A stretch of DNA of 64,000 bases from Sinotaia quadrata (GCA_028829895.1 CM054182.1:7421001-7485000), one strand, 5' to 3'; positions 12,821 to 24,660 are shown, counted from the first letter of the stretch. Notes: a model not told the origin generated them from the letters alone. A program made the numbers and translations.

Positions 12821-13550
12821 ATCATTTTATGTCTCAAGTTCAAGGTCTCATCTCCGAATGAATCAAATTAAGGGAAATCACGCTTTGAGCGACACTCAGA
12901 TATATTTTCGTTTATTTTTTTTAAAAACTACGGCAGATTAAACAAATGCATTTTTGCATAAGACATCATGTACCTTTGTAATCGCATTCTATGTCAAATT
13001 CAAGTTTCGTAATGGATAATGTGTTGATTCAGTCTTCTGATAAATCAACGCACATTAGGTCACAAGGTCTCAAGTTTTGACCTAAATCGACAAAGATGAG
13101 TACAACCTTATAATTGTCAATGACTCGCTGGGTGATATTGTCAGGAATAAACATATCATTTACCTGCCTTAAAATATTACATAGAATCGAGGGGGGGGGC
13201 AGAGGGGGGATATATGAAACATATGGACTTTTGCTTAGTATTACTTATTTATAAGCTCTGTTAGGTCGTGACCTTTGACGACTGATTAAGATGTCACTCT
13301 TTATCACGGATATTCGGAAATTTCTTGCTAAATGGATCGGAATTGGTAATCGTTAGATCTTAAATTGACGCGAAAAAACAAAATCTTGAAAAATAAATAA
13401 AAATCAGCACTAATGCTAGAGTATTCATAATATAATATAATGCATGACAATGAATCCTTTATTTCTATCAAATGTTTTTCATTTAAATAAACTAAGCTAT
13501 ATTTCTAAGATGCATTCAGGAAAAATTACGTCTTTGAATTTTTTTAACAG

Positions 13551-15024
13551 ATCACAGGGGCAATTTTCTTGGTGACTTTCGTGCTGGCGAAATTGTTAAA
13601 CAACAACATCAACAGAAAACGTTATAAACTGCCTCCAGGACCGCGAGGGGTACCCTTCTTAGGGTACATCCCGTTTCTCGGAAAAGAGCCGCCTGTGACT
13701 TTCACTGAAATGCGCAAGACATACGGTGACGTCATCAGCATCACCTTAGGAAGTTTTCCGGCCGTCATCATTAACGGGGGGGAGACAATCAAGGAAGCGC
13801 TGGTGACGAAAAGGGACGACTTCTCGGGGCGCCCTGCCTTCACACTAGCTGATCTTGCGAACGATGGCAGAAACTTCGCCGTCTCGGCGTTTGGGCCGAT
13901 CTGGAAAATGCACCGGAAGATAGTCCACAACGTCATGCACGCCTTCGGCAACGCACGCAACAACCCAATAGAGCAGATCGTCTGTTCAGAGGCTAACTAC
14001 GTGGCTGACCAGTTCTTGGCGCACTCAGAGCAGAGTTTCAGGCCCAGCGAAGACATCTTTATGGCTGCGAACAGTATGATCTATCAGCTTTGTTTTGGTT
14101 ACCTTGTCAACATACGTGAAGACAAAGATTTTACAAATAGCATGGAAGACGCTAAGAAAGTTAGAAAATTCGCCAGCTCTGGGAATCCTGTTGACGTCAT
14201 ACCATGGCTGCGTTACGTCATGCCGTGGAAAGTCAGCTTTGTGAAGACGTTCCTCAAGGGACTTGTCGAACGGCGATCTAAGAAGGTTGCTGAACACGAA
14301 GCCACGTTTGACGAGAACAATCTTCGTGACATCACTGATGGCCTGATAGACGCTGGAAATAAATTGTCTCAAAAGAGAGAAAGACGTCGGCTTGGACAAA
14401 CAAAGGGTGGTTGAAAGTTTGGACGTAATCATGAACGCTGGAGGGTCGACTGTCAGCTCGGTCCTAGACTGGTCGATTTTGTTGATGGCAGCACACCCCG
14501 AAATTCAGGAAAAGGTCTTTCAACAAATCAGTTCTGTGGTAGGGCAGTCTCGCCAGCCTTTGCTTTCAGATCGTCCAAATTTACCATTAGTTGAGGCGAC
14601 ACTCTTGGAGGTTATGCGCTTCTCCTCTGCAGTACACTTAGGCCTTCCGCACAGCACAATTCGAGACACAACCCTTAACGGCTTCGACATCCCGGAAGAC
14701 ACCGTGGTCATACTGAATTTTTACTCTGTTAACTCTGATGAGAAGCTATGGGGTGACCCACAGAACTTCCGGCCGGAACGATTCCTGGATGCTGATGGCC
14801 ATGTGGACAAGGATGCATCTGAGCAGTTTATTCCATTCGGGTTGGGCAGACGTCGTTGCATTGGCGAGTTCTTGGCCCAAATGGAAATCTTCTTGTTCTT
14901 CACCACAATGATACAACGCTGCAAAATTTTCAAACCGCCGGGTGCTCCCGACTATAAGATGAATCGTGTATTTACTTTAGTATGCGAGCCAGAGCCCTTC
15001 AAAATCTGTGCTGTTTCTCGTTGA
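13551..15024 (+). CDS. Cytochrome P450 (CYP2-clan, 17-hydroxylase-like), exon 2, with one frameshift
   Basis: A haem-thiolate monooxygenase expected on the ER membrane; its substrate cannot be read from sequence. Visible in order: hydrophobic anchor (AIFLVTFVLAKLL), hinge LPPGPRGVPFLGY, C-helix WKMHR, I-helix AGGST (14437-14451), LDWSILLMAAHPEIQ, K-helix EVMR (14608-14619), FRPERF, and haem loop FGLGRRRCIGE with the ligand cysteine codon at 14857-14859 (about residue 450). The stop is at 15022-15024. The frame breaks at the AAAA run 14371-14374: the pseudogene copy has AAA there, and with three As both halves read in one frame. The break may be a true mutation or a homopolymer error. The I-helix acidic residue is replaced by Ser. 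The best family match is the molluscan 'steroid 17-alpha-hydroxylase-like' group, from memory of motifs, so the subfamily is uncertain. Confidence 0.88.
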
Positions 15025-15080
15025 AAAAATTAAATAATGATTAGAGAATTTTCTAAAAAGTCAGCATTCTTATTATGATA

Positions 15081-15416
15081 AGTGAACTTTATAAGTATTT
15101 CATTCCGATGTTACAATTTCCTAACGCTTCTGGTCAGTAAAGTTATAAGTATTTCATTCCGATGTTACAATTTCCTAACGCTTCTGGTCAGTAAAGTTAT
15201 AAGTATTTCATTCCGTTGTTACAATTTCCTAACGCTTCTGGTCAGTAAAGTTATAAGTATTTCATTCCGATGTTACAATTTCCTAACGCTTCTGGTCAGT
15301 AAAGTTATAAGTATTTCAATCCTATGTTACAATTTCCTAACGCTTCTGGTCAGTAAAGTTATAAGTATTTCATTCCAATGTTACAATTTCCTAACGCTTC
15401 TGGACAGTAAAGTTAC
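15081..15416 (+). repeat. 54-bp tandem repeat, about six copies, in the P450 3' flank
   Basis: The unit contains AGTTATAAGTATTTCATTCC and TTTCCTAACGCTTCTGG. Units differ by only a few bases. It begins about 57 bp after the P450 stop, before the first AATAAA, so it may be transcribed as 3' UTR. Because 54 is divisible by three, a false 136-codon frame runs through it. Confidence 0.95.
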
Positions 15417-15487
15417 AGAGGGCGAAGGTATGGAAATTGCAAAGAGTTGTCTTCTCTTTATTAATTGTATGCTCCGTAAGCAGCTTC

Positions 15488-15493
15488 AATAAA
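15488..15493 (+). promoter_or_regulatory. Candidate polyadenylation signal of the P450 gene
   Basis: The first AATAAA after the P450 stop codon, 464 bp downstream and directly after the 54-bp array. Position only; no transcript evidence. Confidence 0.4.
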
Positions 15494-16504
15494 AATCAGT
15501 TTATGTTTGAATTTAAGTTTTGTCCATATATTCATATGGAAAAATTGTTATGCATGTAACTGATATCGTGCGTTATATGCGTGGACTTCGCAGCCTTTAT
15601 GATTACTATGATACTTATCCGCATACTGAGTAAATATAAAATTATCTGAGTTGAATATAAACATAGCAGTGATATTACCAATTAAAAATAAATCCCTCTT
15701 TTGCTTTGAATATCAGCTTATTTCAAATAGTACTTACAATGGTTATTTCTTCCTTTGATCATTATGCATTAGTAAAATTGTGAAATGTGAATAGAGGTGA
15801 GAAAAAACAATCACTTGAACTTCAAATAGTCAAGCTATGGTTACAATTTTTCACAGTTTGGTGTAGTCACTCAGAAATAAGACTGTATTACTGTCATATA
15901 TTCAGCAAATGCGAAATATTGGCTCGTTCTCTTGGAAAACAAAGACATACGGACGCATCCAGTCAATGAACAGTTCCCTTAGAAAACAATGACATACGGA
16001 CACATCCAGTCAATGAACAGTTCCCTTGGAAAACAAAGACATACGGACACAAGCAGTCAATGACTCATTCCCTTGGAAAACAAAGACACACGGACACAAA
16101 CAGTCAATGACTCGCTCCACTGGAAAACAAAATAATCAATGTAATCATCGACTGTGCAAGAAATAATTAAACTTACAGCACGAGTTAGATATTAAAAGAA
16201 ATGTCAGTGATCATCATCATCACTACCACCTCCACAACAACAACAACAACCATCACCACCACCACCATCATTAAGTGTATTGATATAATAACACAACATC
16301 AAATTGAAAAAAACATAAAATATATAACTAATATAAAAATGCGTAAGTTTACATCTAAATAAGGGATCTTTCCCAAAGGCAGGGCTGCTAAGTGGACTTC
16401 AAAGGGCTGGCACATATCTCACTGTGGCAGAGTAAATTTGCCTCTCCCTATTATTAAATTTAATTGTTATATAAATAGTTAAATTGTCAGAGTAATCCGA
16501 CCTT
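15494..16504. other. Intergenic DNA with one minisatellite, no gene seen
   Basis: AT-rich. Holds the 47-bp array at 15921-16132 and a CAA/CCA triplet-rich patch at about 16212-16272. The 60-codon frame at 15787 runs into the array and is not convincing. Confidence 0.55.
15921..16132 (+). repeat. 47-bp tandem repeat, about four copies
   Basis: The unit contains GGAAAACAAAGACATACGGA and CAGTCAATGA. Copies differ at several positions. Confidence 0.92.
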
Positions 16505-17760
16505 GGGCACTCCTTATGATGGTATTTTAGAAAATTTCTTAGTTGAAGTAAATGCTCGAGGCAATAATAATATTCTAGATTTACTGATGTAATGCAAACT
16601 GGGTGAGTAATTTTCATTATTATTTAATGGTTATGATTTACGAGAACAAGACCAGCCACTGGGCTGAGATTAGAAATTTTACTTGCTTGTAGAGAAATCT
16701 ATTATCTAATCACTTTGAATTTAAAGTGGCAAAAAAGAAGTCCGGTTTTGAAAGGTGGCTATTAGCTTGATGGTCAGTTAGCTGACTGGTTGAGAGAGAA
16801 TGGACTTAGAAATATTTCTTGCATTTTTGGTATTGATATGTTATACCTGTGTTTTATGTAGAGATGTACTTTTACTTATTTCTACAAGTGTTTGTACTAG
16901 GCTGCTCAGATGTAATTTGTTATACACTTGACATTGTTCGGATATGCTGTATTTATTATGTTGTATGCATGTATTTATTTTGTTGTGTGCATGTATCAGG
17001 CTAATGAATACTGTGGCAAGAAATTGTAAGAAACGTTTGTTGGACATTGCTACATTTATTGTTCTGTTTAAAGGAGTTGGCGCAGTGAAAGAAGTGCCCA
17101 GGTTAACTCTTAGTAGCAGAACAGTGTTTTTCAAGTGTGAGTGATACACGTGAAAATTGAACTGAACTATAAATTGTGACGTTGTGGCAAAGTGCGCAAA
17201 GGACTGTTAAGACCGTGCTGAATCCAGACTATTATTACCGTCTTATCTCTAATAACTCCATTTCTGTTCTCTGATAAGATTTGTCCAGTGATTATATTGA
17301 CTCTATTGTTGACTTGTAATTTTAGGAGATAGACTGCGTAAAACAGAAAAATTATTCAAACTTAGGTTATGAGAAATATTGATGTAAGTAATCTATTTCA
17401 TTGTATTTGTCATATGATATTTGATGGTTGATTTAATAAATTTATTGTTAAATTTATTGACCTTGTTACGCATTTTGATAACTTTATGTTGGAGAAGAAA
17501 GTGGGTGGATAAGGGCTTGCTATATATAGATTAAAGACAGATTTGTAAGAAGTTTTCCACCTACAGAAAGATTGTATGACCGTGGAATAGAGAAAATGTT
17601 TACAGCTTCTCCATATTTTCCAAGTGATAGACGAATAGTGTCTGTTGGATGATCATTAATAAAATAATTAAGATTCTCATTGCTTGTAATTAGGTTTCGA
17701 TAATTAATTAATTAATTATAATAATATACATTAACTAAGTGGTGTTGGTGTCACAATGAC
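16505..17760 (+). repeat. Dispersed repeat family, copy A
   Basis: A non-coding segment sharing many blocks, in the same order, with 38645-40322 (copy C), and its second half with 20990-22462 (copy B). Landmarks: TTATGATGGTATTTT, TAGAGAAATCTATT, GACTTAGAAATATTTC, TTGATATGTTATAC, AACTCCATTTCTGTTCTCTG, AAAGTGGGTGGAT, TTTTCCACCTAC and, at the end, CATTAACTAAGTGG. No ORF is shared by the copies and no terminal repeats or TSD are visible. I do not recognise the family. Confidence 0.75.
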
Positions 17761-18642
17761 ATGCATTAAGTCAGATTTCAAATTTCCATGCTGATCATAT
17801 AGAAATATTCAAACCAAACAAATCTCTCCCAAGTTACAATCAAGTTTATTTTTCCTAAGTTTAACTTGCATACTAGGAGCTTTATAAATTGCAGATTTAA
17901 AACTCATTCAGAGGAAAATCCACTTTTAATTATAATTCAGTAGCGCAACTGTGAATTAACCAAATGATATGTTGTCTTATTGATGACGTCATTATCATTA
18001 TGTTTGTGTCTTTCCCACATCTTTTAAAATAAGTTTTAAATTTTAATTCTCAATTTTATGATAATATGTTTATTTAATTTTTTTCACAAATAATTAAGAG
18101 TGTTATGATAAAGTTATGTGTAAAGTGTTTGTTGATTTAAGACAGTTTCTGACTGTTAAGATTAGTGTTTATCTGAGAGTGAGTGGATTATTGAACCATT
18201 GCCCGTAGATTACAGATATCACAGCAGTCATGTGAAGCTATTGTAAATGGATTACTTTAACGTCTCGTATTTGATCAAGATCCCATTGTGTGACCTTGAT
18301 ATTTATGTAAACGTAAACTCAATAATGGATAGGTGACGTGTGTTGACAGAATGTGGGCGTGGATGAGAGAAAGTCGTGATTATTAATTAGTGATCGATTA
18401 GTTCTAATTGTATCTTGTAATTTCATTGATTGAGAAAGTTAGTCAAAGTAAATATGGGTGGAGCCTTTAGAGTGACAACCTGAAATACACTCTTTGGGTG
18501 ATATGTTCTGTTTGAGAGTTCCTTTCTGCAGGAACCTGAGTTTCGTTCTTTTAACATCTTGCTGTTGCACGTTTAAAGTTAGAAATTGTGTTGATATAAA
18601 GAAAATGTAAGTTCTGTGTACAGTATTATTACTACACTGTTA
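17761..18642. other. AT-rich intergenic DNA, no gene seen
   Basis: No coding character and no repeat family recognised. One CRE-like TGACGTCA lies near 17983. Confidence 0.5.
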
Positions 18643-18800
18643 CAGTTAAGTAGTCGGAAATATGATACGTCAATGTGCAAAACAATTTTACAAAGTTTTA
18701 CCAGTTAAGTAGTAGGAAATATGTGACGTCAATGTGCAAAACAATTTTACAAAGTTTTACCAGTTAAGTAGTCGGAAATATGTGACGTCAATGCGCAAAA
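18643..18800 (+). repeat. 59-bp tandem repeat carrying CRE-like palindromes
   Basis: About 2.7 copies of a unit containing CAGTTAAGTAGTCGGAAATA and GTGCAAAACAATTTTAC. Copies two and three each carry the perfect palindrome TGACGTCA (18724-18731 and 18783-18790). Copy one has a degenerate form. Confidence 0.9.
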
Positions 18801-19236
18801 CTGAACTTTGACCTCTCAGATAAAGACAATATGAGGATCGATGTTAGATTTGACCTAGTCATTGTCGTGATGTACCATACGAAATATTTACTAGTTCAAG
18901 ATATAATGCAAATGCTGATGCAGAGCATGGACTGCGGGTTATAAATAAACATATCAGAAACTGTTACCCCGATATGCTGGTACGCCGATTTGACTCATGG
19001 CCCCACTCAGTAACAGACTGAGAAATAAAAACAGATATGTATTTGAACAGAGAACAAGACATTATAATTAAACTGTCACCAAAATTTACAACAAACATAG
19101 ATGTTGAAACAATTAACAAAAATTTAATGAAAAAGGTTTAACAATATTTAAAAGAAAATGTAAAATATTGAAACATAGGATATGGTCTCTGCCTGTCGAT
19201 ATCCATGAGAAGACTCAGCTTTAGCCTTTTTCTACA

Positions 19237-19690
19237 GTGGAGACACTGGCAACTCTCACACGACACCTAACAGGAAGGCTGGTAAAACTGGCAACTCTCA
19301 CAAGACACCTAACAGGAAGGCTGGTAAAACTGGCAACTCTCACAAGACACCTAACAGGAAGGCTGGTGAAACTGGCAACTCTCACAAGACACCTAACAGG
19401 AAGGCTGGTGAAACTGGCAACTCTCACAAGACACCTCACAGAAAAGCTGGTAAAACTGGAAAATCTCACAAGACACGTCACAAGAAGGCTGGTTAAACTG
19501 GAAAATCTCACAAGACACGTCACAAGAAGGCTGGTGAAACTGGAAAATCTCGCAAAACACGTCACACGAAGGTTGGTGATACTGGCAAATCTCACAAGAC
19601 ACCTCATGTGAATGCTGGTGAATCTCACAAGACACCTCACATGAAGGCTGGTGAATCTCACAAGACACGTCACAGGAAAAGGAACAGCTG
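19237..19690 (+). repeat. 42-bp tandem repeat, about 11 units
   Basis: The unit contains CTCACAAGACACCTAACAGG and AAGGCTGGTRAAACTGG. Near-identical units on the left become variable on the right. The length is a multiple of three, so frames stay open on both strands (124 codons plus, 171 and 91 codons minus). The predicted Thr-Arg-His-Leu-type repeats have no signal peptide, flanking exon or conserved domain, so I treat it as non-coding. Confidence 0.93.
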
Positions 19691-19736
19691 GCAGAACAGT
19701 GCAGGGCACGTCAAATGAATAACTCATCATAGACAC

Positions 19737-20242
19737 CCAATACCTACAATATAGACCAAAAAGAAACCTTGAAACATAGTAATTGCTGACCCTAAATATA
19801 TTGCAAATTACTACATTAAATAAATACTTAAATTGGCATATGCCTCTGCAACAAAAATGAGAGTTTCACATGTTTTTGTAAAAACATAACATTTCCAAAT
19901 AAATCTTAGCTAGTCATACAATACATGGATGCAGTGGCATAGCAAGGTTGATTGTTTTTTTCTTTGTTCTTGTGTAGAGCTTGGGTGATGGGCCCCTTTG
20001 ATTGCAATCTGAAAGTGAAAAGTATAGACTTCGCTCACTACCGGCACCCTCCCCCCCCCCCCCGAGCCCTTGTGCATTGCACAACCTGTATAAACCATTT
20101 TGCTACTTCACTGCATACACGTTTTTATCTTTTCTAGCCGAGGGTCATTGTCACGTGTCCGGTTAGGTTAGGTTTGATGACTCTGTCCTATTTTAGATTC
20201 CCAAGTATCAATATTGTTTATTGATTAAATCTCTAACAATAG
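19737..20242. other. Intergenic DNA, no gene seen
   Basis: Only a short poly-C run near 20049-20063 stands out. Confidence 0.5.
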
Positions 20243-20484
20243 CGACAGCCGGACGGCCTGACCTAATTCTACAAGTATGTCAGAGACTCAATGACACATC
20301 GCCAGATAAATCAGTTGACTTGCCCAAGCTAGCAACGTTATCTTCCCCTTTATCTATTAATTAAGAATTATGATCCGGCTCACCCCCAGCTAGCTTCTCA
20401 TATAGTTGTGCTACAAATAATTATGTAACAATGGATAAGATAAAACAAAATTTAATAACAATTTATAATAAAAAGAACATTGGT
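20243..20484 (+). repeat. Left arm of a 240-bp inverted repeat
   Basis: Matches the reverse complement of 21322-21560 along its full length, at about 80% by eye. It starts CGACAGCCGGACGGCC and ends AAAGAACATTGGT. Conserved blocks include CCAGATAAATCAGTTGAC and ATTATGTAACAATGG. The spacer is 837 bp. Confidence 0.85.
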
Positions 20485-21321
20485 TGTACACAGATAATTA
20501 GAGTTAATCTATCCGGCTTAGCCCGAATTGCTATAGTATATCAAATGTCTGCTTTCTTCTCTTCATAGTTTGGCTTTAATAACTTAACTAGTCTCTAAAG
20601 AGTTTTGAAGAGTTGCCGTCATCTGCTCGACTGTACAGTCCTGATTTCATGCAGCAGTTGTCTTCTGTTGAGTGACAGGTTGTGAGTCAATTGATCAACG
20701 GTGTTACCCGATTATATATCAACGTAACGATCTATATATATAGATAATATATACCCAATATTTCATATCTTACATCAGCACTTTATACTAGTATTAACGA
20801 TTAACTATAAAATTTGAAATAATGCATTTTTATAACGTCACCCCTAGGTACCTCGCAACAAAAATATAAATTTCTTCAATATAATACTTCTAGGGTAACT
20901 GTGTGCTTATATGGGTGCGCCACTAAAACCCTAGGATAATTATATGCATATCATAATTTATTTCTTAAGCAATTATTTATTTTTTTGTGTATTGTATATA
21001 TGGTTTATTAGTATACTAAACACTTGACATTGTTTCTGTGAACCTGTTCATAAAACTGATATGCTGTATTTATTATGCTGTATTCATGTATTGGGCTAAT
21101 AAACACTGTTGCAGGAAACTGTAACTTGAGACTTGCATGTAAAAATAAATGTAGTTAAAAAAGGGATAAACAGGAAACTTTACATTTGCTCCCTGATTAT
21201 AGTTTTACAGGGACAAAGCAGATTTTCCATGTATTATTTGAATTTCCTTCGGAAGACTCTAGTTAAGTGTATAGCAACCAGGCTAGGCAGGATAGACAAC
21301 TCTTGAATTTTTCGCGTATTG

Positions 21322-21560
21322 ACCAATGTTCTTTTATTACAATTTGTTATTAAATTTCATTTGTTATCTTTACCCATTGTTACATAATTTGTTGTAACCC
21401 AGTGGAAGCTAGTTGGGGGGCATGAGCCGGAGAAAATAGAATCATAATTCATAATTAAATAAAGGGGAGATAACGTTAGCTTGGGCACGTCAACTGATTT
21501 ATCTGGCGGTGTGAACCTCTGGCATACATGTAGAAGACAGGTCGGGCCGTCCGGCTGTCG
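21322..21560 (-). repeat. Right arm of a 240-bp inverted repeat
   Basis: Reverse complement of 20243-20484 with scattered differences. It lies inside copy B of the dispersed repeat, so it arrived after that copy was formed, or it marks a later rearrangement. Confidence 0.85.
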
Positions 21561-21715
21561 GTACATGTTCTTTTAGATTATTTTTGTTATATGAGAACTG
21601 ATTTTTAGGCTTCTTGTTACAGAGTTGTTGTATTCCTATTTATACTGTGAAGAATTTCTTTTAGTTCAAACATCTGTTATTTTAATTTTGAAAAGGCGAT
21701 CACTTTACGTTTGTA

Positions 21716-21718
<3 letters not shown>

Positions 21719-21791
<73 letters not shown>

Positions 21792-21800
21792 CGTGTGCCT
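21719..21800. repeat. GT microsatellite
   Basis: Pure GT run of about 70 bases followed by GC/GT mixtures. The overlapping Cys-Val and Thr-His frames are artefacts. Confidence 0.97.
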
Positions 21801-23538
21801 GTGCACCTATCTTTCTGTAATCGTATTTACTGCATCTCGTTCCATGGCCTTCAGATAACTTTTGTGGTTTCCTGCTCTGCAATTGAACAAGCGTTATCTC
21901 CCCTGATTGCCAAATGTTCTGTGTGTGCAATAAGGTGCATCCTATCTATATTACTAATCATTCATGTTACACAATAGCTGCTATATTACTAATTTTATGA
22001 CTTTGTAATGTAAAATTATCCGAACGTGAGTTAATGGAATATTGATGGCAAGTAATCTATTTCATTATAATTGTCTTTTGTATATTTGATTTGTTTATTT
22101 AATAAATGTATTAAAAAATTATTGACCTTCCTACCCATATTGATATTGATAATCTTATCCTGGAAAAGAAAGTGGGTGGATGGGAGCTCGCTAAATATAG
22201 ATTAATGACGGATTTGTCTTCTCCTTTAGTAAGACGTTTTCCATTCATTGAAACACGTGACCGTACATGTTATTTTATGTTGTGGACTAGAGAAAACGTT
22301 TACAGCGCCAAAATATCCGCCAAGTGAGAGACATGAGTGGTGTGTGCTGGAGGATCATTAATAAAATAAAATAAGATTCTCATCACTTGTAATTAGTCGT
22401 GAAAGATTAATTAATTAATAATAATCCTTTCATTAACTAAGTGGCGTGCCTGTCACAATTATATTATTGTGTTATGGTTTGCAAGTTATGATTTGTCAAG
22501 GACACACCTGCTTGACTTGCACTTGAAAGAAGTAACGTATATAGTTATTATGCAGCAATTTGAATGACACACATGAAGCATTTGCATGTATTAGAATATT
22601 ATAATGGTTTCTGTGAACAATTCAGGAAAGACATTGGAAAAGTATAGATTATAGAAAGGGGAGGTTTATTGTAGAAAATAGATAAATGTATTAGTTTAGA
22701 AGGGAATGTTTGTTTTAGACAGTATAGAGAAGTATAGGCTAGAAAGAAAAAGTTTGTTGCAGATAATAAAATTATATATATATATAGGCTATAAATGGAG
22801 GGTTCCTTAAGACAATAAAAGTTAGAAAGTGAAGGTTTATTGCAGGCAGTAGAAAAGTGTGGGATAGTAAGGGAAAGTTTATATACAGACAACGGGGAAA
22901 GATTAGTTAAATGGAACTGATTAGCTTGGAAATTATCAAAAACTTACTTCCATCTAAACATACAATAATATTCTTATATATAATCTAACTCTCTCTTATT
23001 TTTTATACTCTGTTATCGTCTTTTATTACTGTGTAAAACTTGACGAGGGGGATGGAGGCTGAGGTGTGGGTAACGATGTTAGTGAGTTATTTCTCTTATC
23101 CTTTTAAACCTTAAGAATGACAACATCAACAATGATGACACCACCACGTCAACCACAACGAGATTTATAAGTAATACACCTGCATATTATGAAATGGTTG
23201 ATGGGCTGCTCACTTTATTTTTAGCTGCATACGGCGCGGAGCGGGAGAGTTGGGGATAGGGTGAGACAGAGGGTAATACAGTTCTCCTGGCTGCTGCTTA
23301 GTTTTAGGCGAGTGGGAGGGAAAGGTTAAGTTGTTTGTTTATACTTAGTTTGAGATAAACACAGTGGGTGGGAGATAGAAAACATGCTAAAGGAGAAAGC
23401 TGGTAATGACAACAACTCTGGTAAACAATGGTTTGTTATGCTGCTGTATGCATGTGTACGTGTTTTCCATTAGAATCTTGAGATACGAAACTTTCCCCCT
23501 ATGTCTTACAATTTTCTGCATGTAGGGAGATAGGAGAG

Positions 23539-23540
<2 letters not shown>

Positions 23541-23607
<67 letters not shown>
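23541..23607. repeat. GT microsatellite
   Basis: Uninterrupted GT run. Confidence 0.97.
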
Positions 23608-23608
<1 letters not shown>

Positions 23609-23659
23609 AAATTGACTGCCTTCAATCTCACATCTATAAAATGTCATTATTTCCAGTAC

Positions 23660-24420
23660 GGGTGTTGACGGCGATGATTGATGATGCTAAGGATGATGAT
23701 ATAAATGGATGTTATTAATGTTGATAAGGAAATGATGGCTAATGTTGATGTTTACGGATTACTCAAAAAATTATTACAACTGATGACATCTAATAATGAA
23801 AATAGCCTTGATGCTACGAATGACAAATAATGATGACTGACTGACGATGGCCATTCTAATAATAACTTCTGTGGTTGTGTCACTGATGATGTTTAAAGAT
23901 GAACGATGTTGAAAACTGAAATTGCTACTACTAAATTGGCTCCTTTTGGTGGCTGCTAAACCGATCACGACCATAGTGGTAGGGACGTAATTAGCGATGT
24001 CGATATGATGACGGTGATAATAATGGTGATGATATTATTTTCTTGATGAATAAATAGAATGATGATGAATATAAATGTAAATCCGACGACAACGACAGCA
24101 AGAATAGTGGTGGTACTGTAGTTGATGGAGACTGTCTAATGAAGATGACAACTGATTATGTTGACTGGTGTAATGATAACTTTACCGATGCTTATGGTGA
24201 TGAGTTCAATGATGACTGTCAACTATGATAATGGCGACGAAAGCACTGCTGTTGCTGTTAAACGCCAATAGGAAGGGGCAAACGATTATGAATACGACAA
24301 CGCTAGTGCTGTTGATGCTGAAGATGCCAATGATGGTAATGCCAACAATGCTGAGGCTGATGAAGAATATGATAATGATGATGATGATGTGCTGACAATG
24401 ACGATCACAATGAAGGTAAT
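23660..24420 (+). repeat. Degenerate GAT-rich triplet region
   Basis: Frequent GATGATGAT, AATGATGAT and similar motifs without a fixed period, consistent with a decayed trinucleotide repeat. Confidence 0.6.
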
Positions 24421-24660
24421 GAAATTGCTGTTTATCAGAACACATCAAGATGTAATTGAAGCACACAAGACTGGTGTCCAATCAGGCATGAAGGATGAAA
24501 AAAAGAAGCAGGGTCAAGCTGCTCATGCGAAGAAACTGTTCTAAACAATAGCATTCGAAACAAGAATAGCCTAACGGCTATGTCCATTACCGATCTTCAC
24601 TTCACTGACGCCGTCACCCACAAGGATGATGAATCACAGTAATGTTTGTGGCCTACACGA

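Larger units (their letters stand above)
20990..22462 (+). repeat. Dispersed repeat family, copy B (interrupted)
   Basis: Matches the second half of copies A and C: ACACTTGACATTGTTTCTG, GATATGCTGTATTTATTATG, AAAGAAAGTGGGTGGATGG, GAGAAAACGTTTACAGCGCC and CATTAACTAAGTGGCGT. The middle (about 21250-21990) is replaced by the right arm of the inverted repeat and a long GT microsatellite. Non-coding; no terminal repeats seen. Confidence 0.75.
22463..24660. other. Intergenic DNA, no gene seen
   Basis: Holds a 67-base GT microsatellite (23541-23607) and a long patch rich in GAT/ATG triplets (about 23660-24420) that looks like an old, scrambled triplet repeat. Frames here are short and unlike known proteins. 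Confidence 0.55.
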
